From positions 186,001 through 250,000 of the forward strand of contig NZ_JAHREN010000001.1 in NCBI RefSeq assembly GCF_019084075.1: 64,000 nt of DNA, written 5' to 3'. A program made the position numbers and the translations under genes. Under the pieces are notes generated by a model. It ran no database searches. It was not told the origin of the DNA and saw nothing but the letters and a program-made list of their open reading frames with translations. The stretch is from Siccirubricoccus sp. G192. GTDB taxonomy: Bacteria > Pseudomonadota > Alphaproteobacteria > Acetobacterales > Acetobacteraceae. Below are positions 25,892 to 36,800 of this stretch, piece by piece (the stretch's first letter is position 1; every line of letters begins with the position of its first letter).

Positions 25892-26932
25892 ACCCGCCCC
25901 CGGCACGCCCTTGCTGGTGCTGTATTCGAAATGCAGTGCCTCCCCCGGGAAGACCCGGGGATGGATGGCATGCGCTGCCATCGCGGCCTCGCTGAAGCCC
26001 TGCAGGATCAGCTTCAGCTTGCCGGGATAGGTGGCGATGTCGCCCACCGCGTGGATGCCGGGGATATTCGTCTCGCAGGTCGCGGGCGCCACGGCGACAT
26101 GGTTCCGCTCCAGCGCCAGCCCCCAGGCGGCGATCGGGCCGAGTTCCATGGACAGCCCGTAGAAGGCCAGCAGGTGGTCGGCCGGGATCACCCGGGTCTC
26201 GCCCTTGAGCGTTGCCACCGTGACGCCGGTGAGCCGCGCGCCGTCGCCTTCCAGCCCATGCAGCTGGTAGGGGATCGCCATCTCCACCTCGCCCTTTGCC
26301 ACGGCCTCGTCGAGCCGGGCGGCGCTTTCCGGGGCGGCGCGGGATTTCGGCCGGCGATGCACCACCGTGACCCTGGCGATGCCCTTCAGGGACAATGCCC
26401 AGTCCACCGCGGAATCGCCGCCGCCGGCAATCACCACGCGGCGGCCGCGGAACTCCTCCCGCCGGGTGACCAGGTAGCGCACCGCGCCGCTGGCCTCGTA
26501 GCCGTGCAGCCCCTCCAGCGGCGGCCGGTTCGGGCCGAAGGCGCCGGCCCCGGCGGCGATGATGACGGCGCGAGCCCTGATGCTGTCGCCGGCCGAGGTG
26601 CCGATCGTGAACATCCCGTCCACCTCGCGCAGCGCCTCCACCCGGCGGCCGAGCAGATAGAGCGGCGTGAAGGGCGCCGCCTGCTTCTCCAGCCGGTCGA
26701 CCAGGTCCTGCGCGTCGATCGCCGGATGGGCCGGGATGTCGAAGATCGGCTTCTCCGGGTAGAGCGCGGCGCATTGGCCGCCGATCGCGTCCAGGGCGTC
26801 GATCACCACGCTGCGCATCCGCAGCATCCCGCATTCGAACACCGCGAAAAGCCCGACCGGGCCGGCGCCGATGATCGCCACATCCGTCTCAGTCGTGACC
26901 GCGGCGCGTGCATCCGACACCATCGCCGTCAT
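25889..26932 (-). CDS. Ferredoxin-NADP reductase, YumC/thioredoxin-reductase-like type
   Basis: A 347-residue flavoprotein passing electrons between NADPH and ferredoxin. The N-terminal FAD site is DVAIIGAGPVGLFAVFECG, followed by the family-specific GGQCAALYPEKPIFDIPA. The NADPH-binding fold is VVIAGGGDSAVDWALSLKG. The C-terminal FAD contact AVGDIATYPGKLKLILQGFS is followed by EAAMAAHA. It lacks the CxxC redox pair of true thioredoxin reductases, which supports the ferredoxin assignment. The divergent tsaE gene starts about 180 bases upstream. Confidence 0.92.
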   Translation of the reverse strand: MTAMVSDARAAVTTETDVAIIGAGPVGLFAVFECGMLRMRSVVIDALDAIGGQCAALYPEKPIFDIPAHPAIDAQDLVDRLEKQAAPFTPLYLLGRRVEALREVDGMFTIGTSAGDSIRARAVIIAAGAGAFGPNRPPLEGLHGYEASGAVRYLVTRREEFRGRRVVIAGGGDSAVDWALSLKGIARVTVVHRRPKSRAAPESAARLDEAVAKGEVEMAIPYQLHGLEGDGARLTGVTVATLKGETRVIPADHLLAFYGLSMELGPIAAWGLALERNHVAVAPATCETNIPGIHAVGDIATYPGKLKLILQGFSEAAMAAHAIHPRVFPGEALHFEYSTSKGVPGAG

Positions 26933-27108
26933 TGCCGTCTTCCTTGATCCAGCGGGGCGTCATAGAGGAAGACCCGAAAGCGCGCAAAACCCGGCGCGTG
27001 CAACCCGGAACACCGCCCTTGCGACCGCCCTGCCCGATTGCCCGGACCCTGAGCCCCGATACTCCGGGCCCCGCTTCTGCTACCATCAGGCACCAGGTTT
27101 CCGATCCG

Positions 27109-27582
27109 ATGGAAGGCCCGATCACGCTGCATCTGCCAGATCTCGCGGCCACCGGGCGCCTGGCCGCCCGCCTTGCCCCGGCGGCGCGGGCAGGGGATGT
27201 GCTGTTGCTGGAAGGCCCGCTCGGCGCCGGGAAAAGCGCCTTCGCCCGCGCGTTCCTGCGGCACCTGGCCGGCGACCCGGCGCTGGAGGTGCCCTCGCCC
27301 AGCTTCACCCTGGTGCAATCCTACGAGCTGCCGGATGGCAGGATGGCGCATCATTTCGATCTCTACCGACTCTCCGGCCCGACCGACCTCACCGAACTCG
27401 GCTGGGAGGAGGCGCGGGAGGGGATCGTGCTGGTGGAATGGCCGGACCGGCTGGGCGCGCTGCGCCCCACCGCCGAGGACCCCACCGCGCTGACCCTGGC
27501 CCTGGCGCATGGACCAGCGGGGGAGGCGCGGCTGGCGAGGTTCTCGGGCTGGGCCGGCCGCCTCGGGGCGCTGCTGGCATGA
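27109..27582 (+). CDS. tsaE: tRNA threonylcarbamoyladenosine biosynthesis ATPase TsaE
   Basis: A small 157-residue ATPase needed with TsaB and TsaD to make the t6A base in tRNAs reading ANN codons. It shows the P-loop LLLEGPLGAGKSAFARAFL, then PSPSFTLVQSYE, HHFDLYRLSGPTDLTELGWE and VLVEWPDRLG, the normal motif order. The start at 27109 gives the usual family length; the frame is open much further upstream without protein-like sequence. The stop overlaps the amgK start as ATGA. Confidence 0.93.
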   Translation: MEGPITLHLPDLAATGRLAARLAPAARAGDVLLLEGPLGAGKSAFARAFLRHLAGDPALEVPSPSFTLVQSYELPDGRMAHHFDLYRLSGPTDLTELGWEEAREGIVLVEWPDRLGALRPTAEDPTALTLALAHGPAGEARLARFSGWAGRLGALLA

Positions 27583-28568
27583 GGTTCCCGGAACCCTTCC
27601 TGGCCGCGCATGGCTTCGCCGCGGCCGCCCGGCAGCCCCTGCCCGCCGATGCCAGCCACCGGCACTATACCCGTCTGCTGGGCGGCCCGCGCCCGGCGCT
27701 GCTGATGGATGCGCCGCCGCCCGAGGATGTGCGGCCCTTCGCCTTCCTGGCGCGGCACCTGCTGGCTGCCGGCCTCTCGGTACCGGAGATCCTGGCGGAG
27801 GATGCCGCGGCCGGCTTCCTGCTGATCGAGGATTTCGGCGAGGCGACCCATGCCGGGCTGCTCGATGCCGGCGCCGACCCCCTGCCCCTCTATGAGGAAG
27901 CCGCCGAGGCGCTGGCGGCGCTGCATGCCGCGCCGCCACCCCCCGGCCTGCCGGCCTGGGATGCGGCGGCGATGGTGCAGGCCACTGCCGCGACCTTCCT
28001 CGACTGGTGGTGGCCGGCAGCCTTCGGCGCCGCGCCGGAGGCAGCGGTGCGCTCGGGCCTGGAGGCGGCGCTGCTGGCCATGCTGGCGCCCTTCGCGGGC
28101 GCGCGCGGCTTCGTCCATCGCGACTACTTCCCCGCCAACCTGATGCGCCTGCCCCGCCGCAGCGGCGCGCGCCGCACCGGCATCCTGGATTTCCAGGACG
28201 CGGCGCTCGGCCATCCCGCCTATGACCTGGTCTCGCTGGTCGAGGATGCGCGGCGGGATGTGCTGCCTGCGGTGCGCCGCGCGGCGCTGGCGCGCTACCT
28301 GGCACTGCGGCCGGGGCTGGACCGCGGCGATTTCCTCGGCGCCATGGCGGCACATGGGGCGCAGCGGCACCTGCGCGTCGCCGCGCTCTGGGTGCGGCTG
28401 GACCGGCGGGACGGCAAGCCGCACTACCTCAAGCATGGGCCGCGCTGCTGGGCGCTGCTCGAACGCTCGCTGTCGCAGCCGGCCTGCGCGCCGCTGCGGG
28501 ACTTCCTCGACGCGCATGTGCCGCACGAGCTTCGCCGCAACCCGCCATCCCGCACGGAGGCTGCATAG
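27579..28568 (+). CDS. amgK: Anomeric MurNAc/GlcNAc kinase AmgK
   Basis: A 329-residue phosphotransferase of the APH fold. It shows the catalytic loop FVHRDYFPANLMRLP and the metal-binding ILDFQDAALGHPAYDLVSL. AmgK phosphorylates the anomeric hydroxyl of MurNAc, feeding MurU in the peptidoglycan-recycling salvage route that bypasses de novo UDP-MurNAc synthesis. The assignment rests on the neighbouring murU and on tsaE upstream, a conserved arrangement in proteobacteria; a generic aminoglycoside phosphotransferase label would also fit the domain alone. Confidence 0.88.
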   Translation: MRFPEPFLAAHGFAAAARQPLPADASHRHYTRLLGGPRPALLMDAPPPEDVRPFAFLARHLLAAGLSVPEILAEDAAAGFLLIEDFGEATHAGLLDAGADPLPLYEEAAEALAALHAAPPPPGLPAWDAAAMVQATAATFLDWWWPAAFGAAPEAAVRSGLEAALLAMLAPFAGARGFVHRDYFPANLMRLPRRSGARRTGILDFQDAALGHPAYDLVSLVEDARRDVLPAVRRAALARYLALRPGLDRGDFLGAMAAHGAQRHLRVAALWVRLDRRDGKPHYLKHGPRCWALLERSLSQPACAPLRDFLDAHVPHELRRNPPSRTEAA

Positions 28569-28733
28569 TGCCCGCCGATTCACGCTTCCGCGCCCTGCGG
28601 CGCTCCAGCGATCGGAGGGAGGCATAATGCCCGCCGATTTCACGCCTCCGCGCCCTGCGGCGCTCCAGCGATCGGGGGGAGGCATGATGCCCACCGACTC
28701 CTGTCATGCCTTGCGCTCCAGCGATCGGAGGAA
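28561..28733 (+). repeat. Tandem ~60-base repeat, about three units, with initiation signals
   Basis: Three head-to-tail units (28561-28620, 28621-28680, 28681-28733) share the core CTCCAGCGATCGG. The first two are nearly identical; the third has a partly replaced middle. Each ends in a GGAGG-like ribosome-binding sequence followed by GGCATAATG, GGCATGATG or GGCATGATT. The last serves as the murU start, and the first unit contains the amgK stop codon. Confidence 0.8.
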
Positions 28734-28736
28734 GGC

Positions 28737-29465
28737 ATGATTGACCTCTCCCATGCCATGGTGCTGGCGGCCGGGCTCGGCCTGCGGATGCGGCCACTGA
28801 CCGAGACCACCGCCAAGCCGCTGCTGCTGCTGCAGGGCCGCAGCCTGCTGGACCGCGCGCTCGACCGGCTGGAGGAAGCCGGCGTCACCGACGCGGTGGT
28901 GAATGCGCATTGGCAGGCCGGGAAGGTCGCCGCCGCGGTCGCCACGCGGCAGGCGCCGCGCATCACCCTGCAACGCGAGGAGGTGCTGCTGGAAACCGGC
29001 GGCGGCGTGACGCGCGCCCTGCCTTTGCTCGGCCCCGGCCCCTTCGCCGTGGTCAACGGCGACAGCGTCTGGCTGAACGGCCCCTCCCCGGCGCTCTCCC
29101 GCCTGGCTGCCGCCTTCGACCCGGAGCGCATGGATGGGCTGCTGCTGCTGGTCCGCAGCGCCCAGGTGGAGGGCGAGGTGGGGCGCGGCGATTTCCTGCT
29201 CGACCCGATCGGCCAGTTGCGGCGGCCGAAGGAGCGGGAGTTGGCGCCCTATATCTTCGCTGGCGTGCAGATCCTGTCGCCGGCGCTGTTCCAGGACGCG
29301 CCGGAAGGTCCCTTCAGCCTGAACCGCCTCTATGACCGCGCCATCGCGGCCGGCCGCCTTTTCGCGCTGGTGCATGACGGCGTCTGGTTCCACCTCTCGA
29401 CCCCGCCCGACCTGCAACGGGCGGAGGCGGCGATGCAGGCAGGGCTGATCCGGGCGCCGTTCTGA
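28737..29465 (+). CDS. murU: MurNAc-alpha-1-phosphate uridylyltransferase MurU
   Basis: A 242-residue sugar nucleotidyltransferase that converts MurNAc-1-phosphate to UDP-MurNAc, acting after AmgK. The N-terminal signature is MVLAAGLGLRMRPLTETTAK, followed by KPLLLLQGRSLLDR. Further motifs are GGGVTRALPLLG, FAVVNGDSVWLN (catalytic aspartate) and a late WFHLSTPPDLQRAE. The start is the last of several repeated ATG-bearing sequences in the preceding tandem repeat, with GGAGGAA five bases upstream. The convergent downstream gene is separated by a strong hairpin. Confidence 0.92.
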   Translation: MIDLSHAMVLAAGLGLRMRPLTETTAKPLLLLQGRSLLDRALDRLEEAGVTDAVVNAHWQAGKVAAAVATRQAPRITLQREEVLLETGGGVTRALPLLGPGPFAVVNGDSVWLNGPSPALSRLAAAFDPERMDGLLLLVRSAQVEGEVGRGDFLLDPIGQLRRPKERELAPYIFAGVQILSPALFQDAPEGPFSLNRLYDRAIAAGRLFALVHDGVWFHLSTPPDLQRAEAAMQAGLIRAPF

Positions 29466-29471
29466 AACACC

Positions 29472-29500
29472 CGCCGGGCCGGCAATAGCGCGGCCCGGCG
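29472..29500. terminator. Bidirectional hairpin between murU and a Bug gene
   Basis: A perfect ten-base stem, CGCCGGGCCG with CGGCCCGGCG, encloses a nine-base loop. It fills the short gap between two convergent stops. No U-run follows, but placement and strength fit a shared terminator. Confidence 0.65.
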
Positions 29501-30478
29501 CTACTCCAGCCGGAGCCCGAGCTGGCGGATCAGATCGCCGAAGGTTCCCCAGAGCTCGCGCAGGAGCGCCCTGAATTCCTCCGGTCCCCGCGCCTCGACC
29601 TCGACGCCGATCGCCTCGAAATGCCGGCGGAGCGCGGGCGTCGCCAGGCCCTGCCGCACCTCCGCCCCCAGCCGGTCCAGGATCGGCTTCGGCGTGCCGG
29701 CCGGTGCCATCAGCCCGTTCCAGCCGCCGATATCGTAGTCCGGCGGGCCACCCGCTGCGGCGATCGGCGGCATGCCGGGCAGCAGCGCCGAAGGCCGCCC
29801 GGTGGTGATGCCGAGCGACCGGAGCTGCCCCTCCTGCACCAGCCGCATCGCCGCCGCCGGCGTGTCGATGCCGTAGCTCACATGGCCACCGAGCAGCGCA
29901 GCCAGCGCCGGTCCGCTGCCCTGGAAGGGCACGTGCAGCGCCTCGATTCCGGCCTTGGCGTTGAACAGCGCAGTCACCAGGTGCTGCGCCCCGCCGACGC
30001 CCGAGGAATTATGGCTGTACTTGCCGGGATTGGCGCGCAGCAGCGCCAGGAAGGCGCGGAGGTCCGTGGCTGGGAAATCCGACCGCACGAGCAGCATGAA
30101 AGGCGCGATGCCGTAGCTCACCACCGGCGCCAATTCGCGCTCGACATCGTAGGGCGTGCGGCTGACCAGGGGCTGGAAGCTGATCGGCCCGATCGAGGCG
30201 GCGAGCAGCGTATAGCCATCCGGCGCCGCCTTGGCGACGGCATTGGTGCCGATCTGCCCGCCGGCGCCGGGCCGGTTCTCCGGCACCACCGGCTGGCCCA
30301 GGCGCTCGGTCAGCAACTGGGCGATCAGGCGGCCTTGCACATCGGTCGACTGGCCGGGCGGCCAGGGGATGACCATGCGGAGCGGCCGCGACGGCCAGGG
30401 GCCCTCGGCCTGGGCCAGTCCCGGGCGCGGCAGGAGTGGCAGCGTCGTGGCGGCGCTGAGCAAGGCGCGGCGTTTCAT
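29501..30478 (-). CDS. Bug/TctC-family periplasmic solute-binding protein
   Basis: A 325-residue extracytoplasmic receptor of the tripartite tricarboxylate transporter type. It has a signal peptide with a twin-arginine-like start (MKRRALLSAATTLPLLPRP) and the family blocks PLRMVIPWPPGQSTDVQGRL, VVPENRPGAGGQIGTNAVAK and PDGYTLLAAS. GGGAGGAG precedes ATG 30478, which was preferred over an upstream in-frame ATG. No membrane components (TctA/TctB) are adjacent, as is common for Bug proteins. The ligand is unknown. Confidence 0.9.
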   Translation of the reverse strand: MKRRALLSAATTLPLLPRPGLAQAEGPWPSRPLRMVIPWPPGQSTDVQGRLIAQLLTERLGQPVVPENRPGAGGQIGTNAVAKAAPDGYTLLAASIGPISFQPLVSRTPYDVERELAPVVSYGIAPFMLLVRSDFPATDLRAFLALLRANPGKYSHNSSGVGGAQHLVTALFNAKAGIEALHVPFQGSGPALAALLGGHVSYGIDTPAAAMRLVQEGQLRSLGITTGRPSALLPGMPPIAAAGGPPDYDIGGWNGLMAPAGTPKPILDRLGAEVRQGLATPALRRHFEAIGVEVEARGPEEFRALLRELWGTFGDLIRQLGLRLE

Positions 30479-30675
30479 GACCTGTCTCCTCCCCGGCGAA
30501 GCCGGGTGGCGCATGGCTCCCGAATTGGCGCCACTAGATCATAATCCTCCCGGTTACAGCCAAAATTTTCCGTCACCGGCCATCCCGGTAGGCGAATCGC
30601 CCTGTGGTTCCACCCGGACGCGGTATGCTCTAGACCCTGTCGATCCAGACAGGCGATCGCATCCAGCAGCAGGGC

Positions 30676-33600
30676 ATGAACCTCTTCGATATCCCGGCGC
30701 ACCTGCCCTTCCTGGATTGCCTCGCCGCCGGCCTGCTGCGGCAGATGCCAGGGGAAGAACCTGCGGAGGCGCCGGAGCGGCTCTCCCGCGTCACCATCCT
30801 GCTGCCGACCCGGCGCTCCGCCCGCGCGCTGCGCACCGCCTTCCTGCGCGTCGCGAATTCCCCAGGCGCTGCTGCTGCCGCGGATGCGGGCGCTGGCCGG
30901 GCTCTCGACCGAGGATGCGGATGAGCTGGCGCTGCCCGCGCTGCTCGACCTGCCGCCCGCGGTGGATGCGCTGCGCCGCCAGGCGGTACTGACCGAACTC
31001 GTGCGCCGCCTGCCGATGCGCTATGGCGGCCCGGCCACGCCGGAACAGGCCTGGTCGCTGGCCGCCGCCCTGGCCACCCTGCTGGACGAGATCGCGCTGG
31101 AGGAACGCGACCTCGACCTGCTCGCCGCCAGCCCGCCGGATGAACTGGCCGAGGAATGGCTGCGGCGCCTGGCCGGTCTGGTGCCGGAGGAACATGCGGC
31201 GCATTGGCAGGTGACGCTCACCTTCATGCGGGGCGTGGTGGCGGAATGGCAGGGCTTCCTGCAACGCGAGGGGCTGCTCGATATCGGCATGCGCCGCGTG
31301 CAGGCGCTGCGTGCCCAGACCCGCGCCTGGCAGGCGGCGCCGCCCGAGCACCCCGTCATCGCCGCCGGCATCGGGGTCGGCGGCACCATCCCGGCGGCGG
31401 CGGAATTGCTGCGGGTGGTGGCGACGGAACTGCCTCGGGGCATGGTGGTGCTGCACGGCGTCGACCAGCGCAGCGCCGAGGAGGTCTGGGAAGCGATCCG
31501 CGAGGCGCCGACGCATCCCTTCTGCGGCCAGCAGCGGCTGTTGCAGGCGCTGGGCGCGCAGCGCGAGGATGTGCGGCGCTGGCCCGGCTGCCTGCCAGGA
31601 GAGAGGTCGGAAGACGACATGGCCCGCGCCGTGCCGGCCGGTCGCCCCGCCTTGCTCGGCATGGCGCTGCGCCCGGCGGCCGGGCTGCCCGCCTGGCAGT
31701 CGCGCCGCCCGGCGCAGTGGCAGGCGGCGACCGAGGGGCTCTCGCTGCTACTGGCCCCCGATGCCCAGGCGGAGGCGGCGGCCATCGCGCTCACGCTGCG
31801 CGAGGCGCTGGAGAACCCGCATGCCCGCGCCGCGCTGGTGACGCCGGACCGCGACCTCGCGCGCCGCGTCTCGGCGGAACTGGCGCGACACGGCGTCACC
31901 GCCGATGACAGTGCCGGCGAGAGCCTGGCCGAGACCCCCGCCGGCGGCTTCCTCCGCCTGCTGGCGCGGATGCTGGCCGCCGATCTCGCGCCGGTGCCGC
32001 TGCTGTCGGTGCTGAAGCACCCGCTCTGCGCCGGCGGCTGGGAGCGTGGCACCTGGCTGCGCGCCGCCCGCCGGCTGGAACGCGCGGCGCTGCGCGGGCC
32101 GCGCCCGGCGCCAGGCTTGGCGGGGCTGCGCGAGGCCGCCCGCGCCGCCTTCCGCGACCGCGCCGAAGAGGAGGCCGGCGCCGAGGTGATGGCGCTGCTG
32201 GACCGGCTGGAGGCGGCGCTGGACGGTTTCACCGCCCTGCCGGAAGGCCCTGTCCGGCCACCCGCCGACCTGCTTGCCGCGCATCTGGCGGCGGCCGAGG
32301 CGCTGGCGGGCACGGCGGAGCGGCCGGGCGGGCTGCGCCTCTATGCCGGGCCGGAGGGCGAGGCGCTGGCCGGGCATCTGGCCAGCCTCGGCCCGGCGAT
32401 GGCGGCGCTCGGGCCGCTTTCGCCCGCCGCCTGGCCGGCGCTGTTCGATGCCGCCATGGCCGGCGCCGCCGCGCCGAGCCTGCGCGGCAGCCGCGGGCGG
32501 GAAGGGGGGCGCATCCGCGCGTCGAGATCCTCGGCCTGCTGGAGGCGCGGCTGCTGACCTTCGATCGGGTGGTGCTCGGCGCCCTGGACGAGACGGTCTG
32601 GCCGCTCGCCACCGATCCCGGCCCCTGGATGAGCCGGCCGATGCGCGGCCAATTCGGCCTGCCGGAGCCCGAGGCCCGGATCGGCCGGGTCTGCGCCGAT
32701 TTCCTGCTGGCCGCCTGCGCCGCGCCGCAGGCGGTGCTCTCGCGCGCGGCCAAGCGCGGCGGCGCCCCCACCGTGCCGGCCCGCTGGCTGACCCGTATCG
32801 AGACCTTCCTGGCCGGGCAGCATGACGCGGCGCATCCCGGCGGGCTGGCCCTGCCGGCCAGCGCGGCGCCGGGCTGGGCAGCGCGGCTCGACCGGCCGGA
32901 GCAGGTCAGGCCCTGCGAGCGCCCGGCACCCTGCCCGCCGGCAGCGGCGCGGCCCGATGCGATCTCCGTCACCGAGGTGGAGACGCTGATCGCCGACCCC
33001 TATGCCTATTACGCAAGGCGGGTGCTGCGGCTGCGGCCGCTGAACGACCTCGATGCCGAGATCGGCGCCGCGGATTACGGCAACCTGGTGCATGAGGCGA
33101 TGGCCCGCTTCATCCGCCGGCTCACGACCGGCCCCTGGCCCGGCCGCGACCTGGCGGAGACCTGGTTCGCCGAGGCCGCCGAGGCGGCGCTGGCCCGCGG
33201 CGGCGCGCGGCCCGGGCTGGTCGCCTTCTGGCGGCCGCGACTGCTGCGCATCGGCGAATTCGTCCTGGCGCAGGAGGAGGCGGCGCGGAGCGGCGGCGGC
33301 ATTGCCCGCAGCGCCACGGAAGTGCCGGGCCGGCTGGAACTGCGCCATGCCGATGGCCGTGCCGTGACCCTCACCGCCCGGGCCGACCGCATCGACATCC
33401 TGGCCAATGGCCGGCTGGCGATCTTCGACTACAAGACCGGCACCCTGCCGGCCGTGGTGCAGGCCAAGGACGGGCGCCGACCGCAGCTTGTGCTGGAGGC
33501 GGCGATCGCCGCGGCGGGCGGCTTCCAGAACCTCCCGGCCGGCACGGCGGAGGCGCTGCTCTATTGGCGCCTCACCGGCGGGCCGCAGCCGGGCGAGTTG

Positions 33601-33810
33601 CGCGGCGTGAGCGAGGAGGCGCAGGAGATCGAGACACTGGCCAGCGACGCCCTGGAGAACCTGCGCGGGCTGGTGCTGCGCTTCCTGCTCGGACAGGGCG
33701 CCTTCATCGCCCGCCCGCATCCCGGCCGCGACCCGGCGGGCAGCGAATACGACCACCTCTCGCGCATCGCCGAATGGGCCGGTGCGGAAGACACCGGGGG
33801 CATGGCATGA
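30676..33810 (+). CDS. addB: AddB subunit of the AddAB helicase-nuclease, two frame breaks
   Basis: AddB works with AddA to process double-strand breaks for RecA loading. About 1,044 residues are encoded across three frames. The start MNLFDIPAHLPFLDCLAAGL continues into LSRVTILLPTRRSARALRTA. The frame then breaks at CGAATTCCCC (30854-30863) and resumes as PRMRALAGLSTEDADELALP. A second break lies in six G at 32504-32509, after which GALDETVWPLATDPGPWMSR follows. The nuclease motif LAIFDYKTGTLPAVVQAKDG is near the C-terminus. Two compensable one-base errors in a conserved repair gene suggest sequencing error. The stop overlaps addA as ATGA. Confidence 0.85.
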
Positions 33811-36800
33811 ACGCGCCCGTCCCGGCCCGCGAACAGGCGGAACTGGCGCAGAAACTGGCCTCCGACCCTCTGGTCTCCGCCTGGGTCGGTGCCTCGGCGG
33901 GCTCCGGCAAGACCAAGGTGCTGACCGACCGCGTGCTGCGCCTGCTGCTGCAGGACGGCCAGGCGGCGAACCGCATCCTCTGCCTCACCTTCACCAGGGC
34001 GGCGGCGGCGGAGATGGCGACGCGCCTCGCCCGCCGCCTCGGCGAATGGGCCTGCGCCGATGAGGCGCGGCTCGATGCGCAGTTGCAGGCGCTGGGTTGC
34101 GAACCCGGCGAGGCGCTGCGCAGCAGGGCGCGCCAGCTCTTCGCCCAGGTGCTGGAATTGCCGGGCGGGATGCGGATCTCCACCATCCACTCCTTCTGCC
34201 AGTCGCTGCTGCACGCCTTCCCGCTGGAGGCGGGGCTGCCGCCGCAATTCAGCGTGGTGGAGGAGGCCGATGCCGCCGCGTTGCTGGCCGATGCGCGGGA
34301 GGCCGTGCTGGCCGGCGGCCAGGCACCGCCGGAGAACCTGGCGCTGCTGGCGGGGCTGGTCTCGGCCGAGGATTTCTCCGCCGTGGTGGCGGCGCTGATG
34401 CGGGAGCGGCATCGCGTCGCCGCCTGCCTGCAAGGCTGCAACGGCGTGGCGGGGATGCGGCTCCGGCTCGCCCAGGCGCTCGACCTGCCGGATGGGGCGG
34501 ATGAGCAGGCAGTGGTGGCGACGCTGTGCCAGGTGCCGGATGCGGTGGGCCAGGCGGCGGCGGCGCTGCTCAACCACAAGAACAAGACGCCGCGCGAGCT
34601 GGCCGGCAAGATGCGCGCCTGGCTGGCGCTGGGCGAGGTGGATCGGGCGGCCCGCTGGCAGGACTGGCACGGTATCTTCCATACCGACAAGGGCACGCTC
34701 CGCACCGCGCTGGCCGGCGATGCGGCGATGGAGGCGGAGGCGGCGCGGCTGCGGGCGGTGCAGGAACAGCTTGCCTCCTGCCGCCTGCTCGCCGCGACCG
34801 AGGCGCTGCTGGCCCTGGCCGACCCGGTGCTGCGGCACTACGAGGCGCGCAAGCGCTCCGCCGGGCTGCTGGCCTATGACGACCTCATCGCCATCGCCCA
34901 GCAGGTGCTGCGCGACCCCGGTAGCGCCTGGGTGCTGTTCAAGCTGGATGGCGGGCTGGACCATGTGCTGCTGGACGAGGCGCAGGACACCAACCCGGCG
35001 CAATGGGGCATCGCCGCGGCGCTGACCGAGGAATTCTTCGCCGGCGCCGGGGTGGAGCGGCGAAATCAGGCGGCCGAGCGCATCCGCACCGTCTTCGCGG
35101 TGGGCGACATCAAGCAGTCGATCTACGGCTTCCAGGGCGCCGATGCCGCCGGCTTCGGCACATGGGAGGATAGTTTCCGCAGCCGCGTCACCGGCATCGG
35201 CGGCGATTTCCGCCGGGTGCAGCTCAATGTCTCCTTCCGCTCCACCGCGCCGGTGCTGGCGCTGGTGGATGCGGTCTTCGCCGAGGGCGAGGCGCGGGCC
35301 GGGGTGGTGCCGGATGGCATGGTGCTGGAGCACCGGCCGGACCGCGCCGGCCATGCCGGCTGCGTGGAATTATGGCCGCTGCTGCGCCCGGCGGCAAAGC
35401 CGAAGCCGCTGCCCTGGCAGGTGCCGGAACGGCCGGAGCGCGTGGCCGATGCGCCGGCGCTGCTGGCCGAGGCGCTGGCCGCGCGCATCGCGCATATGAT
35501 CCGGCACGAGCGGCTGGAGGCGCGCGGCCTCCGCCGCCGCGATCCCGCCACGGGTGCCGAGGCGCTGGTGCCGCGCCCAGTGCGGCCCGGCGACATCCTG
35601 GTGCTGGTCCGTCGCCGAACCGAATTCGTGCAGCGCCTGGTGCGCGCGCTGAAGGAGCGCGACGTGCCGGTGGGCGGCGTCGATCGCCTCGCGCTGGTGG
35701 AGCAGATCGCGGTGCAGGACCTGCTCGCGCTGTGCGACGTGCTGCTGCTGCCGGAAGACGACCTGCAATTGGCTGCGCTGCTGAAGAGCCCCCTGATCGG
35801 GCTGGGGGAGGCGGCGCTGTTCGGCCTGGCGCATGGCCGCAGCGGCTCGCTCTGGGGCGCGCTGATGGCGGAACGGGGCGCGGAGACGCCGCTCGGCGCG
35901 GTGGCGGACTGGCTGGCGGCGCTGGCCGACCGCGCCGATCTCATCACCCCGCATGCGCTGCTGGCGGAGGTGCTGGGGGAGCGGGCGCTGGGTGGCCTCG
36001 GCGGGCGGGCGAAATTGCTGGCGCGGCTCGGCCCCGATGCGGCGGACCCGCTGGATGAGGTGCTGAACGCGGCGCTCACCTATGAGCGGCAGCAGCCGCC
36101 GAGCCTGCAGGGCTTCGTCCACTGGCTGCGCCGCGGCGGCGCCGAGGTGAAGCGGGAGGCCGAGAGCGGCGCCGATGCGGTGCGCATCATGACCGTGCAT
36201 GGCGCCAAGGGCTTGCAGGCGCCAATCGTCATCCTGCCCGATATCGGCGCGGGAAAGGGCGAGAAGGCGCTGCGCTGGACCGGGGCCGAGGGCAACGACC
36301 TGCCCCTCTGGGCGCCGAAGAACCGCAAGGAATTCCACGCCCCCGCCTATCGCGCCGTGCTCCAGGCCGAGGAGACGAAGCGGCGGGAGGAGGAAAACCG
36401 GCTGCTCTATGTGGCGCTGACCCGCGCCGAGGACCGGCTGCTGGTCTGCGGCTGGGGCGACGAGCCCGAGGAATGGCACGGGATGGTGGCCCAGGGCTTC
36501 CGCCGCCTGCGCGAGAGGGGCGCGGCGGAACTGCCCTTCGACCACTTGGCCTTCGGCGCCCCCGCCCCCCTGCGACTTCGCCGGCGCCCCCGCCTGGCGG
36601 CTGGACTGCGCCCAGACCGTGCCGCCCGCCGAGGATCGTGCCGCCGCCGAAATCCTCGCCGCCGAGAGCCTGCCCGGCTGGGCCACCCGCCCCGCCCCGC
36701 CCGAGGCGGCGGAGGAGGCCCTCGCCCCCTCCGCCCTGCCGGGCGAGCAGGAGACCCCCGCCGCCGCCCCGCATGGCGCCGCCGACCCGGGGGGCCGCCG

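Noticed and set aside
28561..28733. CRISPR array near murU
   Set aside because: The units are contiguous copies without unique spacers and there are no cas genes.
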